This document shows, in pieces, positions 7,159 through 15,864 of a stretch of 64,000 nucleotides of DNA. The translations under genes were made by a program, and so were the position numbers. The notes under the pieces are model-generated. The model saw nothing but the letters and a program-made list of their open reading frames with translations. It searched no databases and was not told the DNA's origin. The stretch covers positions 144,156 to 208,155 of the forward strand of contig LBCK01000004.1 in NCBI GenBank assembly GCA_000980705.1, written 5' to 3'. Origin of the DNA: Ruminococcus sp. UNK.MGS-30 (GTDB lineage: Bacteria > Bacillota > Clostridia > Oscillospirales > Ruminococcaceae). Within the stretch, counting starts at the first letter, position 1, and each line of letters starts with the position of its first letter.

Positions 7159-9379
7159 AATCAAGAAATTCCAGACGAATTTGAAGCCCATAGATGGTAA
7201 TTCCGCTGTTCAGCTTCTTGCGCTTATATCCTGCCTGCTCCAACGCACCGTAGAAATCGGTCGTGCTGCGGACATACTCACCATTCTCTATGCAATACTC
7301 ACGATAACGCTTATACAGCTCTCCGGACTTCTCCTGATAGGACGCATCTACATCGCAGCAATCATTGATGAATGCTCCAAGCCAGTCATTGCCGTCACGA
7401 TACGCTCCGATCGCATCCAACACACATTGTGGGCGGTCTACCTTGAAATCGGCAGCGACCACCTTCATCGCACCCTCGATCAGCCACGAAAGAACCGCAC
7501 CGCCTGCATTGTCAATGAGATACTGGGTATAATTCTTTTTGTCAGCCTGTCCCTGAATCTTTGCATGGAACGGGATCACGATCAGTCTACGCCATGTGCC
7601 GTCATCGGAGGCAGACACCTTTGGCAGGTGGTTGGTATACAGCACCAGCGTGTGGCTTGGCTCAAAAGAGAACGGAGCCTTGAACTTCTTTTCTGCGAAA
7701 ATGGGATCGGTCGAACAGAGCTGTTTTACCACAGAGGTATTCAAACGCATACCTTCCTGCAGCTCGGCAGCAATAATCAGCCGCTTGCCCTTCAGCTCTG
7801 CCATTTCGGGCTTCACGTTCCGCTTGCAGTTGACGGTCAGGGCGTCAGCAGAGATATTGCCGGAATAGCTGCCCAGCACCTTGTAAATTACATTCCAGAA
7901 TGTCGATTTGCCGTTGCGTCCATCACCATAAGCAATAATCATCGCCTCGGTGTATACCTTTCCAATCAGGCAAAGTCCGCAGATCATCTGGACATAGTCA
8001 ATGAGACTCTGGTCGCTGCAGAAGAACACCTGCAAGGCTTCCTCCCATAACTGCCTGCCTTCCTCATTCGGCACGACCGCTGTCACTTTGGTAATCAGGT
8101 CAGCAGGATCAGTCGCTCTCCAACCGTTAATACCTTTCGTCAGATCATAAGTGCCGCCGGGTGTATTCAGCAGCATAGGATTCCCGTCAAGCTGCTCCGG
8201 GTGCTTCAGTACCAGTGGTTTGGCGGCATCAAGGGCGTTATTCAGACTTCGGATGTTGCGATACTTCATCACGAAATCGTGGTATATCTCCGAAAATCTG
8301 AATAGCCCATATGCAGCACCCTGCTCCGGATTCAAACTATCACGGAACTTTTTACCACCCGCTTTTGCCAGCATTCTGGGAACGCCGAGCTTTTCCAGTG
8401 CACATAAATGTTCTTCCATCTTGCTTTCCGCATCCGAAAGCTGGGCATCGGTATGTTCAATCATCGCCATGACCGCCGCCTGTTCCGATTCCTCCCAATA
8501 TACACCATTGTAACGCAGGTAATTGGTAGCAACCGTGAAGGTGATTTCCTCGCCAAAGCAGTCCACGAAAGTACGGGCTTCACCGACATCGGAAAAATCA
8601 TCCGGCAGGAGAGGATTTTGTCCGAACTGGTCGGGCGGAACATATCCGTCCTGCGAGGTAACCTTGCTGCCGAACTTGCAGGCACTGTTCCAGATGCTTT
8701 CCAATTCCGTATCATCAAGAGGAGGATTGCACTCGGCTGCTTTGTCCAGAAATTTCTGACGGGCTTCATCCGTCACACCGAAACGCTTGACCAGTCTGCC
8801 CGCAATACGGGACAGGGTGCTGTTGCGCTGCCCTTCTGGAATGCTGCGGTTCGATTTCATCAGTGTCAGCCAGTCCTCGATAGTCAGACTCCCTTCGTGC
8901 CAAACCACCTCACTTTTCGAGCCAAACAGAAAACGGGAGGCATCCAGCGCATTGCCGTCAAAGAAGGGAAGTTCCTTGTAGATACGGGCTTTGATTGCTT
9001 TGTGAAATGTTGCATCCTTGCATGGCGTTGTCGGGAAAAATACATGGAAACGAGGGCGGGCGGATACCGAGCCTTTCGCCAGCATATGATGACGACTGTA
9101 TGTGACCGCAAATGCCACATCTGTTAGCATCTCCGACAGCTTTTCGGGCGTGATCCACTCGTCCGTATCGTCGGAATGGTCGTTGTCACAGTCCATCGGC
9201 ACAACATCCGAGAGCTGGAAGTTAGTGTCACTGCGGGAAAAATTATCATACAGTGCGCATACATGATCGAAGGCGACCGCCTTCTTTAGGTCAGCTTCAG
9301 AGGTAATGACTTTCTGGTGTGGGTAGTTGGTGTTCTTCGCATTGCCGGTACAGTCGGCAGTATACAGGGTAAATTTCAT
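7157..9379 (-). CDS. Phage primase-helicase (AEP primase plus D5/SF3 helicase)
   Basis: This 740-aa protein has an N-terminal archaeo-eukaryotic-type primase core (VVPMDCDNDHSDD at about 60-72 gives the metal-binding acids, and SARPRFHVFF follows). A linker domain precedes a superfamily 3 helicase with Walker A GDGRNGKST, RLIIAAELQEG as Walker B region, and LVLYTNHLP. It would prime and unwind phage DNA at the origin. The C-terminus carries a D5-type winged helix (SATTDFYGALEQAGYKRKK-like). The neighbouring polymerase and nucleases complete a replisome module. Confidence 0.9.
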   Translation of the reverse strand: MKFTLYTADCTGNAKNTNYPHQKVITSEADLKKAVAFDHVCALYDNFSRSDTNFQLSDVVPMDCDNDHSDDTDEWITPEKLSEMLTDVAFAVTYSRHHMLAKGSVSARPRFHVFFPTTPCKDATFHKAIKARIYKELPFFDGNALDASRFLFGSKSEVVWHEGSLTIEDWLTLMKSNRSIPEGQRNSTLSRIAGRLVKRFGVTDEARQKFLDKAAECNPPLDDTELESIWNSACKFGSKVTSQDGYVPPDQFGQNPLLPDDFSDVGEARTFVDCFGEEITFTVATNYLRYNGVYWEESEQAAVMAMIEHTDAQLSDAESKMEEHLCALEKLGVPRMLAKAGGKKFRDSLNPEQGAAYGLFRFSEIYHDFVMKYRNIRSLNNALDAAKPLVLKHPEQLDGNPMLLNTPGGTYDLTKGINGWRATDPADLITKVTAVVPNEEGRQLWEEALQVFFCSDQSLIDYVQMICGLCLIGKVYTEAMIIAYGDGRNGKSTFWNVIYKVLGSYSGNISADALTVNCKRNVKPEMAELKGKRLIIAAELQEGMRLNTSVVKQLCSTDPIFAEKKFKAPFSFEPSHTLVLYTNHLPKVSASDDGTWRRLIVIPFHAKIQGQADKKNYTQYLIDNAGGAVLSWLIEGAMKVVAADFKVDRPQCVLDAIGAYRDGNDWLGAFINDCCDVDASYQEKSGELYKRYREYCIENGEYVRSTTDFYGALEQAGYKRKKLNSGITIYGLQIRLEFLD

Positions 9380-9804
9380 AGCTTTTCCTCCAATTCTTCC
9401 GTGAAATAACGGATTTTCATGTGTTTACGCTTCGCACGGTCAATCTCCGCCTTCATGCCTACGGAGATATTCTCACCGAACACCCAAAGCTCCACGCACT
9501 TGCTCATCAGCACCCAGTTCATAAAAATGGCTGTATCCCGTTCCTCTGGAATATCGTCGTCCATGAACTGCGTAAAATAGATGTGCGGTGCAATCGGCAG
9601 ATAGTGCTTGTCTACGGCAAAGCGGCTGTATCTCTTGGCGTTCTTGATATTCCTCTCCGTATCTCCGGAGTAAGGAGAGCAGATATACACAATGGGTCGG
9701 AAGGCGGCAGCCTTGCGGACTGCCTTTTCTTCCTTTTCCAGACGGGTGAACGCCTCGTGTTCTGTAGGGCTGAAATAGCCCTCTGCGTTGTACTTATTTG
9801 CCAT
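9376..9804 (-). CDS. DUF4406 protein, deoxyribosyltransferase-like
   Basis: This 142-aa protein has a degraded zinc-ribbon-free start, then the DUF4406 fold: PIVYICSPYSGDTERNIKNA, PIAPHIYFTQF, and ELWVFGENISVGMKAEIDRA. The fold resembles nucleoside 2-deoxyribosyltransferases, which move bases between deoxynucleosides; whether this one is active is unknown. It overlaps the primase-helicase (ATGA type) and Rha, so it belongs to the replication operon. Confidence 0.8.
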   Translation of the reverse strand: MANKYNAEGYFSPTEHEAFTRLEKEEKAVRKAAAFRPIVYICSPYSGDTERNIKNAKRYSRFAVDKHYLPIAPHIYFTQFMDDDIPEERDTAIFMNWVLMSKCVELWVFGENISVGMKAEIDRAKRKHMKIRYFTEELEEKL

Positions 9805-10471
9805 TGCCGTGCTCCTTTTTTATGCGTGCCGCATACCATTCCAGATGACGCTTTCTCGTCTGAAAATCTGGAACTGACAGCAGCAGACCAATATCAGCCT
9901 TTTGCAGAACTTCAAGCATATTGATTTGCTCCTGCGTCAGATATGGGCGGATGCTGGTCTTTTTCTCAATACCATGAAGCACTCTGAACTGCTTTGCCGT
10001 CATGCCAAGTACAATACGGTTGAGCATATCGCATTCATTGCTGAAGTGATAAGGCTTCGGGTTGTCGTTGATAAGACGGATATTCTCGGTCAGCAGAGGA
10101 AATTCCTGCCTTGCCGATACAAGCGTTCTGATGAAAGACTCCATCTCGTTGAAACGGCGTATGTACAGTTCCTTGAACTGCATTGCTTTCTGACCTGTAT
10201 ATCCCATTGCCAGAAGCGTGAAGCCATCACGAGTCAGCAAATAACAGTTCAGCTTTCTGCCGGTACTGTCTTTATACGATGAGGGCATAAAATTTGCCTT
10301 GCGGAATTCTTCACTGAGTCCAGATTTGGGCTCAGTAAGTTTGGCAATATCGCGCAGAACGTGCTTGTGTTGTTTTTCAAAAAACTGTGCCACATAGCGG
10401 CTGTCTACTCTGGCAGTGTCATGTTTATCGACGAACACGCCGTAATCGTCCATAGGAATCAAACTTTTCAT
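9794..10471 (-). CDS. Rha-family phage regulatory protein
   Basis: This 225-aa protein starts at 10471 after GGAGG. Residues 16-105 match the Rha domain: DSRYVAQFFEKQHKHVLRDI, then YLLTRDGFTLLAMGYTGQKA and FKELYIRRFNEME. Rha proteins are lysogeny or antirepressor-type regulators found in temperate phages. The C-terminal half (LTQEQINMLEVLQKADIGLL) is a separate helical domain I do not recognise. It overlaps both neighbours by a few bases. Confidence 0.85.
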   Translation of the reverse strand: MKSLIPMDDYGVFVDKHDTARVDSRYVAQFFEKQHKHVLRDIAKLTEPKSGLSEEFRKANFMPSSYKDSTGRKLNCYLLTRDGFTLLAMGYTGQKAMQFKELYIRRFNEMESFIRTLVSARQEFPLLTENIRLINDNPKPYHFSNECDMLNRIVLGMTAKQFRVLHGIEKKTSIRPYLTQEQINMLEVLQKADIGLLLSVPDFQTRKRHLEWYAARIKKEHGNGK

Positions 10472-10674
10472 TTCAGTGCCTCCATTCTTTTCTTCGAGCA
10501 GGCAGAACAGCAAACTGCCGTGCCATACATATCGCCCATGCCGTCTGCAAATACAACAGACAGGTCAACGGATACTTCCTTACCGCAGTCAGGGCAGGTG
10601 CAGAACACATTTTCATCGTTCAGTTCTACCTTGACTTCAACAGTGTCATTGATATTTTCCTTTACATAAAACAT
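10468..10674 (-). CDS. Small zinc-ribbon protein, 68 aa
   Basis: This 68-aa protein has two CxxC knuckles (CTCPDCGKE and CCSACSKK), which make a zinc ribbon. The ATG at 10674 follows AGGAGG by 7 bp. Its stop forms an ATGA overlap with Rha. A partner or regulator role for Rha is possible, but nothing in the sequence shows the target. Confidence 0.7.
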   Translation of the reverse strand: MFYVKENINDTVEVKVELNDENVFCTCPDCGKEVSVDLSVVFADGMGDMYGTAVCCSACSKKRMEALK

Positions 10675-10699
10675 AGCAAAACCTCCTAAAGTTCTTCTC

Positions 10700-10735
10700 A
10701 TTATACAGTCCTTAAAAATATGCTGAAAATTAGCC
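10700..10735 (-). promoter_or_regulatory. Promoter-like element GGCTAATTTTCAG...CTGTATAATGAGAAG
   Basis: On the minus strand GGCTAATTTTCAG (10735-10723) is followed by CTGTATAATGAGAAG, with TATAAT at 10705-10700 and 17 bp to a TTTCAG -35. A very similar block stands at 14863-14898. The pair looks like an early promoter family of this phage with a common regulator site. Confidence 0.5.
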
Positions 10736-10740
10736 TGCTC

Positions 10741-12717
10741 CTAATCTTTTTTATAAAATTCGCATTCGTACCCATCAGCCCGCAAGAGCAGCCCCTCTGC
10801 CCATTTCGGTGTACGAGCCATCTGTTCGCAGACAGCCTGCAGTGACATTCGTCTATCAGCTTCAATAATCATTTCATCGTGGATATGCCCGACGATAAAG
10901 CAGTGAGACAATGTCTGTAGGGAATAAAACAGCAAATCACGAGCTATACCCTGAACAATATTTTCCACGAGCTTGCCGGAGTATGTCTCCAGCCGCTGCC
11001 ACTTCTTTGATGTGCCGACACCGTCATAGGTAATAGATTCACCGCCAAAACGGTTCTCTTCAATACGTGGCTTTACGTAGGCAAGCCGTCTGCCGGAGGG
11101 GAGTTCAATAAACAGAAATCCAGATTCATAGCTGAATTTGATACCGTGTGTTTCTGTCTGAGTTTTGCCGCTGACTGCCTTGATAGCCATCCTCTCCACG
11201 TCCCACCAGAGCTGTACGATGTTGGGCGATGCCTTCCGCCAATCTGTGACAATTTGCTTCAGCTCATTATCTGAAAGTCCCATAGCGTCTGCACCGAACG
11301 CCTTCATAGCACCTACGCTGCCGCCATAACCACACGATAATTCGGCACATTTACCTTTCTGCCGCAAATGTCCGTTCACGCCGTGCTTTACAACAGGAAC
11401 ACCGAACATCTTTGATGCCGATGCACAATAAATGTCCTCGCCATTAGCAAAAGCGTTCATTCTCCACTGTTCGCCTGCAAGCCATGCAATAACACGGGCT
11501 TCGATAGCAGAGAAGTCCGCTACGATGAATTTATAGCCTGCTTTCGGTACAAATGCTGTGCGGATAAGCTGTGAAAGTGTGTCGGGAATATCCTCATAGA
11601 GAAGTTCCAGAGCGTCCATATCGCCGGAAAGAACAAGATTTCGTGCCGATTCCAAATCGGGAATATGATTCTGCGGTAAATTTTGCAATTGTATAATCCT
11701 TCCTGCTTCCCGACCTGTACGATTTGCACCGTAGAACTGGAACATTCCTCTTGCACGGCCATCCGAGCAGACCGCATTTCGCATTGCTGCATACTTTTTG
11801 ACAGAGGATTTGGAGGTTTGCTGTCGGAGCAGCAGTACTTCACGAATTTCCGGCGAAACTTTATCTATCAGTTCCTGCACTTCCTTTTTGCCGAGTGATT
11901 CTATTTCTACGCCGTGCGATTTCAGCCAACCTTTCATTTGCTGCACGGAGTTTGGATTTTCAAGTCCTGTCAATTCGCACAGCTTTTCAGTAAGATGCTG
12001 TTTTGCACAATCGCCGATACGAATTGCATTACGGACAAGCGGCAAATCAAGCTGAATGCCGCGGTCGTTGATTTCTTGGTCAAGGTGGTATTCCTTCCAT
12101 ACGAAATAAGGAACAGGGAAACGGCTTATTTTCCTCTCGATTCCTATTTCCGTCTCCACGTCACGCTTGTTGTATGCTTTGAAAACCGCCCACTTATCAG
12201 GAGCATCGGACGGAACATGAAACAGCGGTTTATCGCCGTCATAGGCATAGGGGACACAAAAATACTTGATGAGAGCTTTGCCCTCTGTCATCTTCTGCTG
12301 TTCGAGTTTCAGGACCGAGCCGACTCCTGCCAGCGTCAGCGGCAATCCAAGGTAAGCGGACGCTGCCATAGAGCAGTGCCAAGAATCAGGACTAAGATAA
12401 TTGCCGACAGAATCCTGTGGAATGCTGTAACTGTGGAAAATATCGGGATAATTGCGTTTCAGCCAGACCGACAGGCATACGCGCTCAAAAGAAGCGTTGA
12501 AGCTGTGCTTTGTGACAGAATCGTCCGTCAAGGCATGAAGAATATCATCGGGGAGCGACTCACCGCTGGCAAGGTCAATGACCTTCACCGGAGCATCGTC
12601 TACGGAATAGGCAAACAGCAGAATATCAAAATAAGGAGAATCGGCATAGCGGTATACGCCTGTTTTGGTAATGTCTGCGTCGCTGCGAGTTTCCAAGTCA
12701 ATCATCAATTTATGCAT
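10741..12717 (-). CDS. polA: DNA polymerase I-like phage replicative polymerase
   Basis: This 658-aa protein has an N-terminal 3'-5' exonuclease (MIDLETRSDADI gives the DxE motif) and a family A polymerase domain. Motif A is VADFSAIEARVIAWLAGE, the O-helix region includes KGKCAELSCGYGGS, and motif C is GHIHDEMIIEAD. It copies phage DNA together with the primase-helicase. The start at 12717 follows TTTGGAGTT. No 5' nuclease domain is present, as usual for phage versions. Confidence 0.93.
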   Translation of the reverse strand: MHKLMIDLETRSDADITKTGVYRYADSPYFDILLFAYSVDDAPVKVIDLASGESLPDDILHALTDDSVTKHSFNASFERVCLSVWLKRNYPDIFHSYSIPQDSVGNYLSPDSWHCSMAASAYLGLPLTLAGVGSVLKLEQQKMTEGKALIKYFCVPYAYDGDKPLFHVPSDAPDKWAVFKAYNKRDVETEIGIERKISRFPVPYFVWKEYHLDQEINDRGIQLDLPLVRNAIRIGDCAKQHLTEKLCELTGLENPNSVQQMKGWLKSHGVEIESLGKKEVQELIDKVSPEIREVLLLRQQTSKSSVKKYAAMRNAVCSDGRARGMFQFYGANRTGREAGRIIQLQNLPQNHIPDLESARNLVLSGDMDALELLYEDIPDTLSQLIRTAFVPKAGYKFIVADFSAIEARVIAWLAGEQWRMNAFANGEDIYCASASKMFGVPVVKHGVNGHLRQKGKCAELSCGYGGSVGAMKAFGADAMGLSDNELKQIVTDWRKASPNIVQLWWDVERMAIKAVSGKTQTETHGIKFSYESGFLFIELPSGRRLAYVKPRIEENRFGGESITYDGVGTSKKWQRLETYSGKLVENIVQGIARDLLFYSLQTLSHCFIVGHIHDEMIIEADRRMSLQAVCEQMARTPKWAEGLLLRADGYECEFYKKD

Positions 12718-12783
12718 ATTATCAACTCCAAATTTCCCACCCACGGTTCACACCGCAAACGCCCACCCGTCTGTATCAGTTAA

Positions 12784-13347
12784 TTATGAAAGAAAATCAT
12801 CGTCGTCATCGTCTGCAAAATCGTCCTCTGCACGGGATTTACCGCCCAGCGGCTCTCCGTCACGGAGCTTCTGGAGATTGTTCAAACCGCAGGCAATTCC
12901 ACGGTTGCCATTGGTATTGAATGCGTAGAAATTAATGCTTGCACGACCGTAGATACCGCTGTAAAGTTCGCTGGTATCGAGAATCGGCTGGCAGTCGGCA
13001 TCTACGACACCGGGCTTTGTTGCGCTGTTTGCGTTGATGAAGTAGCTGTCTGCGTAAGCCGGGTCGTCCGGTCTTTCTTCATCGCCGTCACGAAGAGGCG
13101 TTTTGAGCATCTTAAGTGCGGGAACAGACTTGCCGTTTCCCTTGAGTTTGGACTGTCCCTCGTCATAAGCAGCCTTGATTGCCGCTTTGCATTTCTCCAC
13201 CGTTACGGTATCGCTTTTCGGAATGATAAGAGATACGCTGTACTTCGGAGTGCCGCCGTTGATGCTCTTCGGCTCGTTTACGATGAGATAGCTGAAGCGA
13301 GTATTTTTGCCCGTGACCACCTTTGTCGGATTCATGATCTTTGCCAT
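12784..13347 (-). CDS. DUF2815 phage single-stranded DNA-binding protein
   Basis: This 187-aa protein starts at 13347 after AAAGGAG. It contains the DUF2815 pattern KVVTGKNTRFSYLIVNEPKS, YSVSLIIPKSD, and INFYAFNTNGNRGIACGLNN, and ends in an acidic tail (DDDDDDFLS) like that of SSB proteins. Members are thought to bind ssDNA during phage replication. It sits between the polymerase and the DUF2800 nuclease, in the conserved order. Confidence 0.85.
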   Translation of the reverse strand: MAKIMNPTKVVTGKNTRFSYLIVNEPKSINGGTPKYSVSLIIPKSDTVTVEKCKAAIKAAYDEGQSKLKGNGKSVPALKMLKTPLRDGDEERPDDPAYADSYFINANSATKPGVVDADCQPILDTSELYSGIYGRASINFYAFNTNGNRGIACGLNNLQKLRDGEPLGGKSRAEDDFADDDDDDFLS

Positions 13348-13360
13348 AATAAAAACTCCT

Positions 13361-14482
13361 TTACTCTTTAAAATCTTCTGCTGTGGGATTCCACGCTTTC
13401 CGTTTATCGGAATCGGGAACCAGTGTCGGTTTGCCCTGTGGTTTCTCAATAAGAGAGCTGAGCAGGGTATCAAATTTTTTCTTGCCGAGCAATTTTGTCA
13501 TTGCGGTCACGCCCATGAGCTTCTTTTCAAATGGGTCATATCCTGCATCCGTGACAACTGCCGCAACGGCATCATCATTTGTGTATCTTCGGTTGGAGCG
13601 ACCTTCCACGATCTTATATCCGGGGAACTCCTTACCGCTGATTGCCTGTTCAAGTGCATATGTTTTTACATCGTTTACCCAACCGATAAAGGTGTCCGCA
13701 CGATTGAGAATCATGCTGATTTCATCATCGGAAAGTGTATCAGGAACGGCAAAGTCGTACTGTGCCATTTGGAGATTGTACTCCGCACGCTTGCGGCAGG
13801 TTGCCTTGACCTTGCAGAACTGACAGTGTTTGCCTGCCTTGTATTCGCCCTCACCGTTGGCGGCAAGAACCGCTGCCGGAACGAGGATTTTTTCTGCCCA
13901 TTCGAGCAGTTCTTCTTTGGTAATTTCGGCAATGCTGATGTTGTCACGTCTGGGCTGAAAAATAATCATGCGGACGGTCTGAATGTCGTACAGGCTTTCA
14001 AAGAGATTGAGAGCACCGAGGGCATACATCCGCATTTGGCTGTTGTTTTCGGCTTCTACCAAAATTCCCAGCCCATACTTGAAATCTATTACCGTAAGCG
14101 TACCGTCAGCTACGATAATACAGTCGGCTGTGCCGAAGCTCTCTGACACCCAACGGGTAAAATCAAGACGCTGTTCTACAAGGACAAGCGGGTCGGAGCA
14201 GTTCTGCTTTGCCGTTTCGACCTGCTCCATGACAAATTCGCAGTAAGTATCGCTGCATTCCGCCATTTCTTCATCGAAGTAAGTCAAATCTTCAGTGGGG
14301 TCACGAACCCTGTGTCCGAGAGCCTTTTTTACCTTGTACTCGCAGAGGGCGTGGGCGTCTGTACCTTGTTGAGCATAGCTGCTGGATGTATCCTGTTGTA
14401 CCGCATTTTCTTTTGCGGACGGCGGGCAGTTGATCCAACGCTCACTGCTGGACGGTGCAAGAAGTGCGTGATTACCCAGCAT
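13361..14482 (-). CDS. DUF2800 RecB/Cas4-like nuclease
   Basis: This 373-aa protein starts at ATG 14482 with GGAGG 9 bp upstream. It begins HALLAPSSSERWINCPPSAK and carries the PD-(D/E)XK core (DCIIVADGTLTVIDFKYG) plus a Cas4-like cysteine cluster HCQFCKVKATCRKRAEY that may hold an iron-sulfur cluster or zinc. Such proteins resect DNA ends for phage recombination. It overlaps the 114-aa gene upstream and is followed closely by the ssDNA-binding protein, making a recombination pair. Confidence 0.88.
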   Translation of the reverse strand: MLGNHALLAPSSSERWINCPPSAKENAVQQDTSSSYAQQGTDAHALCEYKVKKALGHRVRDPTEDLTYFDEEMAECSDTYCEFVMEQVETAKQNCSDPLVLVEQRLDFTRWVSESFGTADCIIVADGTLTVIDFKYGLGILVEAENNSQMRMYALGALNLFESLYDIQTVRMIIFQPRRDNISIAEITKEELLEWAEKILVPAAVLAANGEGEYKAGKHCQFCKVKATCRKRAEYNLQMAQYDFAVPDTLSDDEISMILNRADTFIGWVNDVKTYALEQAISGKEFPGYKIVEGRSNRRYTNDDAVAAVVTDAGYDPFEKKLMGVTAMTKLLGKKKFDTLLSSLIEKPQGKPTLVPDSDKRKAWNPTAEDFKE

Positions 14483-14816
14483 TTGCAATCACCTCCGCTT
14501 CTGCAAGCAGTGCTGTGTAGTCCGACTCTGCCACATCGGAGAGCTTGTCTGCCCCGAATTTCCGGAGCAGCTCCTTGACTTCAGCAGTATGACCATTGCG
14601 GGAAATCTCCGACAGACGGCTGCGGAGTTCTACAAAAGTAACAGTCTGCTGTTCAGGTGTCGGCTGTTCCTTCGATTCCTCCTTCGGCTCGTCCATTTCA
14701 GGGCTGTAGATTTCCTCGAATGTGTCAAGATACTCGCTTGTAATTTTTGCTGTCAATCCTTCAACCGCTTTCGTCAGTGCGTTCAAGGAATTGATCAGTT
14801 CGAACATTTTGTCCAT
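14472..14816 (-). CDS. Phage accessory protein of the replication operon, 114 aa
   Basis: The start at 14816 follows GAGGTG. The protein has a helical N-terminus (MFELINSLNALTKAVEGLTA), an acidic low-complexity middle (EMDEPKEESKEQPTPEQQ) and a C-terminal segment FVELRSRLSEISRNGHTAEV...LLRKFGAD. That last part is like the 'rRNA biogenesis/Ler-type' helical module often seen beside DUF2800. Function unknown. It overlaps the DUF2800 gene by 11 bp. Confidence 0.65.
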   Translation of the reverse strand: MDKMFELINSLNALTKAVEGLTAKITSEYLDTFEEIYSPEMDEPKEESKEQPTPEQQTVTFVELRSRLSEISRNGHTAEVKELLRKFGADKLSDVAESDYTALLAEAEVIANAG

Positions 14817-14862
14817 GGTTTTCACCTCTTCATCTTTTTTTGATTGGGAATCATTCCTTCTC

Positions 14863-14898
14863 ACCATACAGTCCTCGGATCAGCCTGAAAAATTAGCC
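14863..14898 (-). promoter_or_regulatory. Second copy of the GGCTAATTTTTCAG...CTGTATGGTGAGAAG element
   Basis: The minus strand shows GGCTAATTTTTCAG (14898-14885), then GGACTGTATGGTGAGAAG with the -10-like TATGGT at 14868-14863. It matches the element at 10700-10735 but has a weaker -10. It overlaps the last codons of the sigma-like gene. Confidence 0.4.
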
Positions 14899-15455
14899 CC
14901 CTCAAAAAACTTTTTTATAATTTCCATAATTCTTTTTTTGTGAGCAGTAACTGTCGGTGATGACATACCGAGGATTGCGGCGGTTTCCTTCACATTGAAA
15001 CCTCGCAGATAATGAAGTTCATAAACCTGTTTCTGACGTTCTGACATAGTTTCAACAGCCGCACGGAGCATTTCTACTTCCGGAGATACTTCACTGCCGT
15101 CAGGAATATTTTCAATAGCGGCTTTCTCAGAATCATGTTCATCATCAGACATCACATAGTCAATGGAAAGATTCCAATTTCTTGGTGCTTTCTCACCGGG
15201 ATGAGCGTTTTCCCATTCCTTTACAGCCTGCTTTTCTTCAGCGGTCAGTTCAGGACGACCGTTTTTCAGGTTGTTGCGTACTTCTGCATCATCCAAATGA
15301 TGCAGAAGTACAATAAACTCTTCAGTAATACCGTCTTTCCCCGGTATCAGGGTAATTGTGCTGCCGTCATAAATCGGATAGGTGTATGTAGTCCTTTTGG
15401 CGGCTGGCGTTTTGCGTACTCTCAGTTTTTCAGCTTTTTTCTCATAAATTGGCAT
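14880..15455 (-). CDS. Sigma-70 region 4-like phage transcription factor
   Basis: This 191-aa protein has a basic start (MPIYEKKAEKLRVRKTPAAK) and a middle with no recognisable region 2. The clear region 4 helix-turn-helix at about 130-185 reads MSERQKQVYELHYLRGFNVK, then AAILGMSSPTVTAHKKRIME. It lacks the sigma domain that melts DNA, so it is more likely an activator than a complete sigma factor. As first gene of the leftward operon it may be its main switch. Its ribosome site is buried in a hairpin (15461-15488). Confidence 0.75.
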   Translation of the reverse strand: MPIYEKKAEKLRVRKTPAAKRTTYTYPIYDGSTITLIPGKDGITEEFIVLLHHLDDAEVRNNLKNGRPELTAEEKQAVKEWENAHPGEKAPRNWNLSIDYVMSDDEHDSEKAAIENIPDGSEVSPEVEMLRAAVETMSERQKQVYELHYLRGFNVKETAAILGMSSPTVTAHKKRIMEIIKKFFEGANFSG

Positions 15456-15460
15456 AAAAA

Positions 15461-15488
15461 ATTCCTCCATTGTCTTGAATGGAGGAAT
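15461..15488 (-). promoter_or_regulatory. Hairpin covering the ribosome binding site of the sigma-like gene
   Basis: ATTCCTCCATT (15461-15471) and AATGGAGGAAT (15478-15488) form a perfect 11-bp stem with a 6-nt loop. In the minus-strand mRNA the stem holds the only GGAGGA, 6-8 nt before the ATG at 15455, so the site would be closed unless the hairpin is opened. Confidence 0.6.
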
Positions 15489-15782
15489 CACCCGGCTGCA
15501 AAATGGCATAACAAATCAGACTGCACTCCAGAAGGGATTTCACTCCATTCGGTTTGCAGCCGTCAAGCTCAAATTGACAGCCTTGTTATTCTATTGTCCC
15601 ACACAGCCTGTTGAGCAACCGGTGTCAGTATGTATGAGTCAGCAGTTTAACGTCATACTGGGGACATAAATAGACGGAAAAGTCAACCCCTCCCGTTATT
15701 CATGGAAAAAGTAGAGGTTAAAACGAACGGTTTTTGTAACTTTGTAAATTTTGCGTAAAATCACTTCCGCCCTCTTAAAAAA
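15489..15782. other. Non-coding control region with a long leader of the early operon
   Basis: No frame of useful size is found. On the minus strand, CGGCTGCAAA (15559-15550 side) can pair with TTTGCAGCCG (15501-15492 side), enclosing about 50 nt, and this fold adjoins the RBS hairpin at 15461-15488. A strong leftward promoter is not obvious; TTGACT near 15688 has no good -10. This is probably the leader of the early transcript. Confidence 0.4.
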
Positions 15783-15808
15783 TTATATCAAATGTGATAT
15801 AATATAAT
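15783..15808 (+). promoter_or_regulatory. Repressor promoter with operator palindrome
   Basis: TTATATCA-AATG-TGATATAA (15783-15802) is a perfect 8+8 palindrome that overlaps TATAAT at 15798-15803, with another TATAAT at 15803-15808. It lies about 60 bp before the XRE gene and is the natural site for that repressor to control itself and, possibly, the leftward operon. Confidence 0.6.
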
Positions 15809-15864
15809 CAAATCTTTAGTTTTCATGTCAAATTAGGAATAATATATTGAAAAGGAATATGAAT

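Noticed and set aside
7181..8050. 289-aa open frame on the plus strand
   Set aside because: Antisense to the helicase half of the primase-helicase; no motif or start signal.
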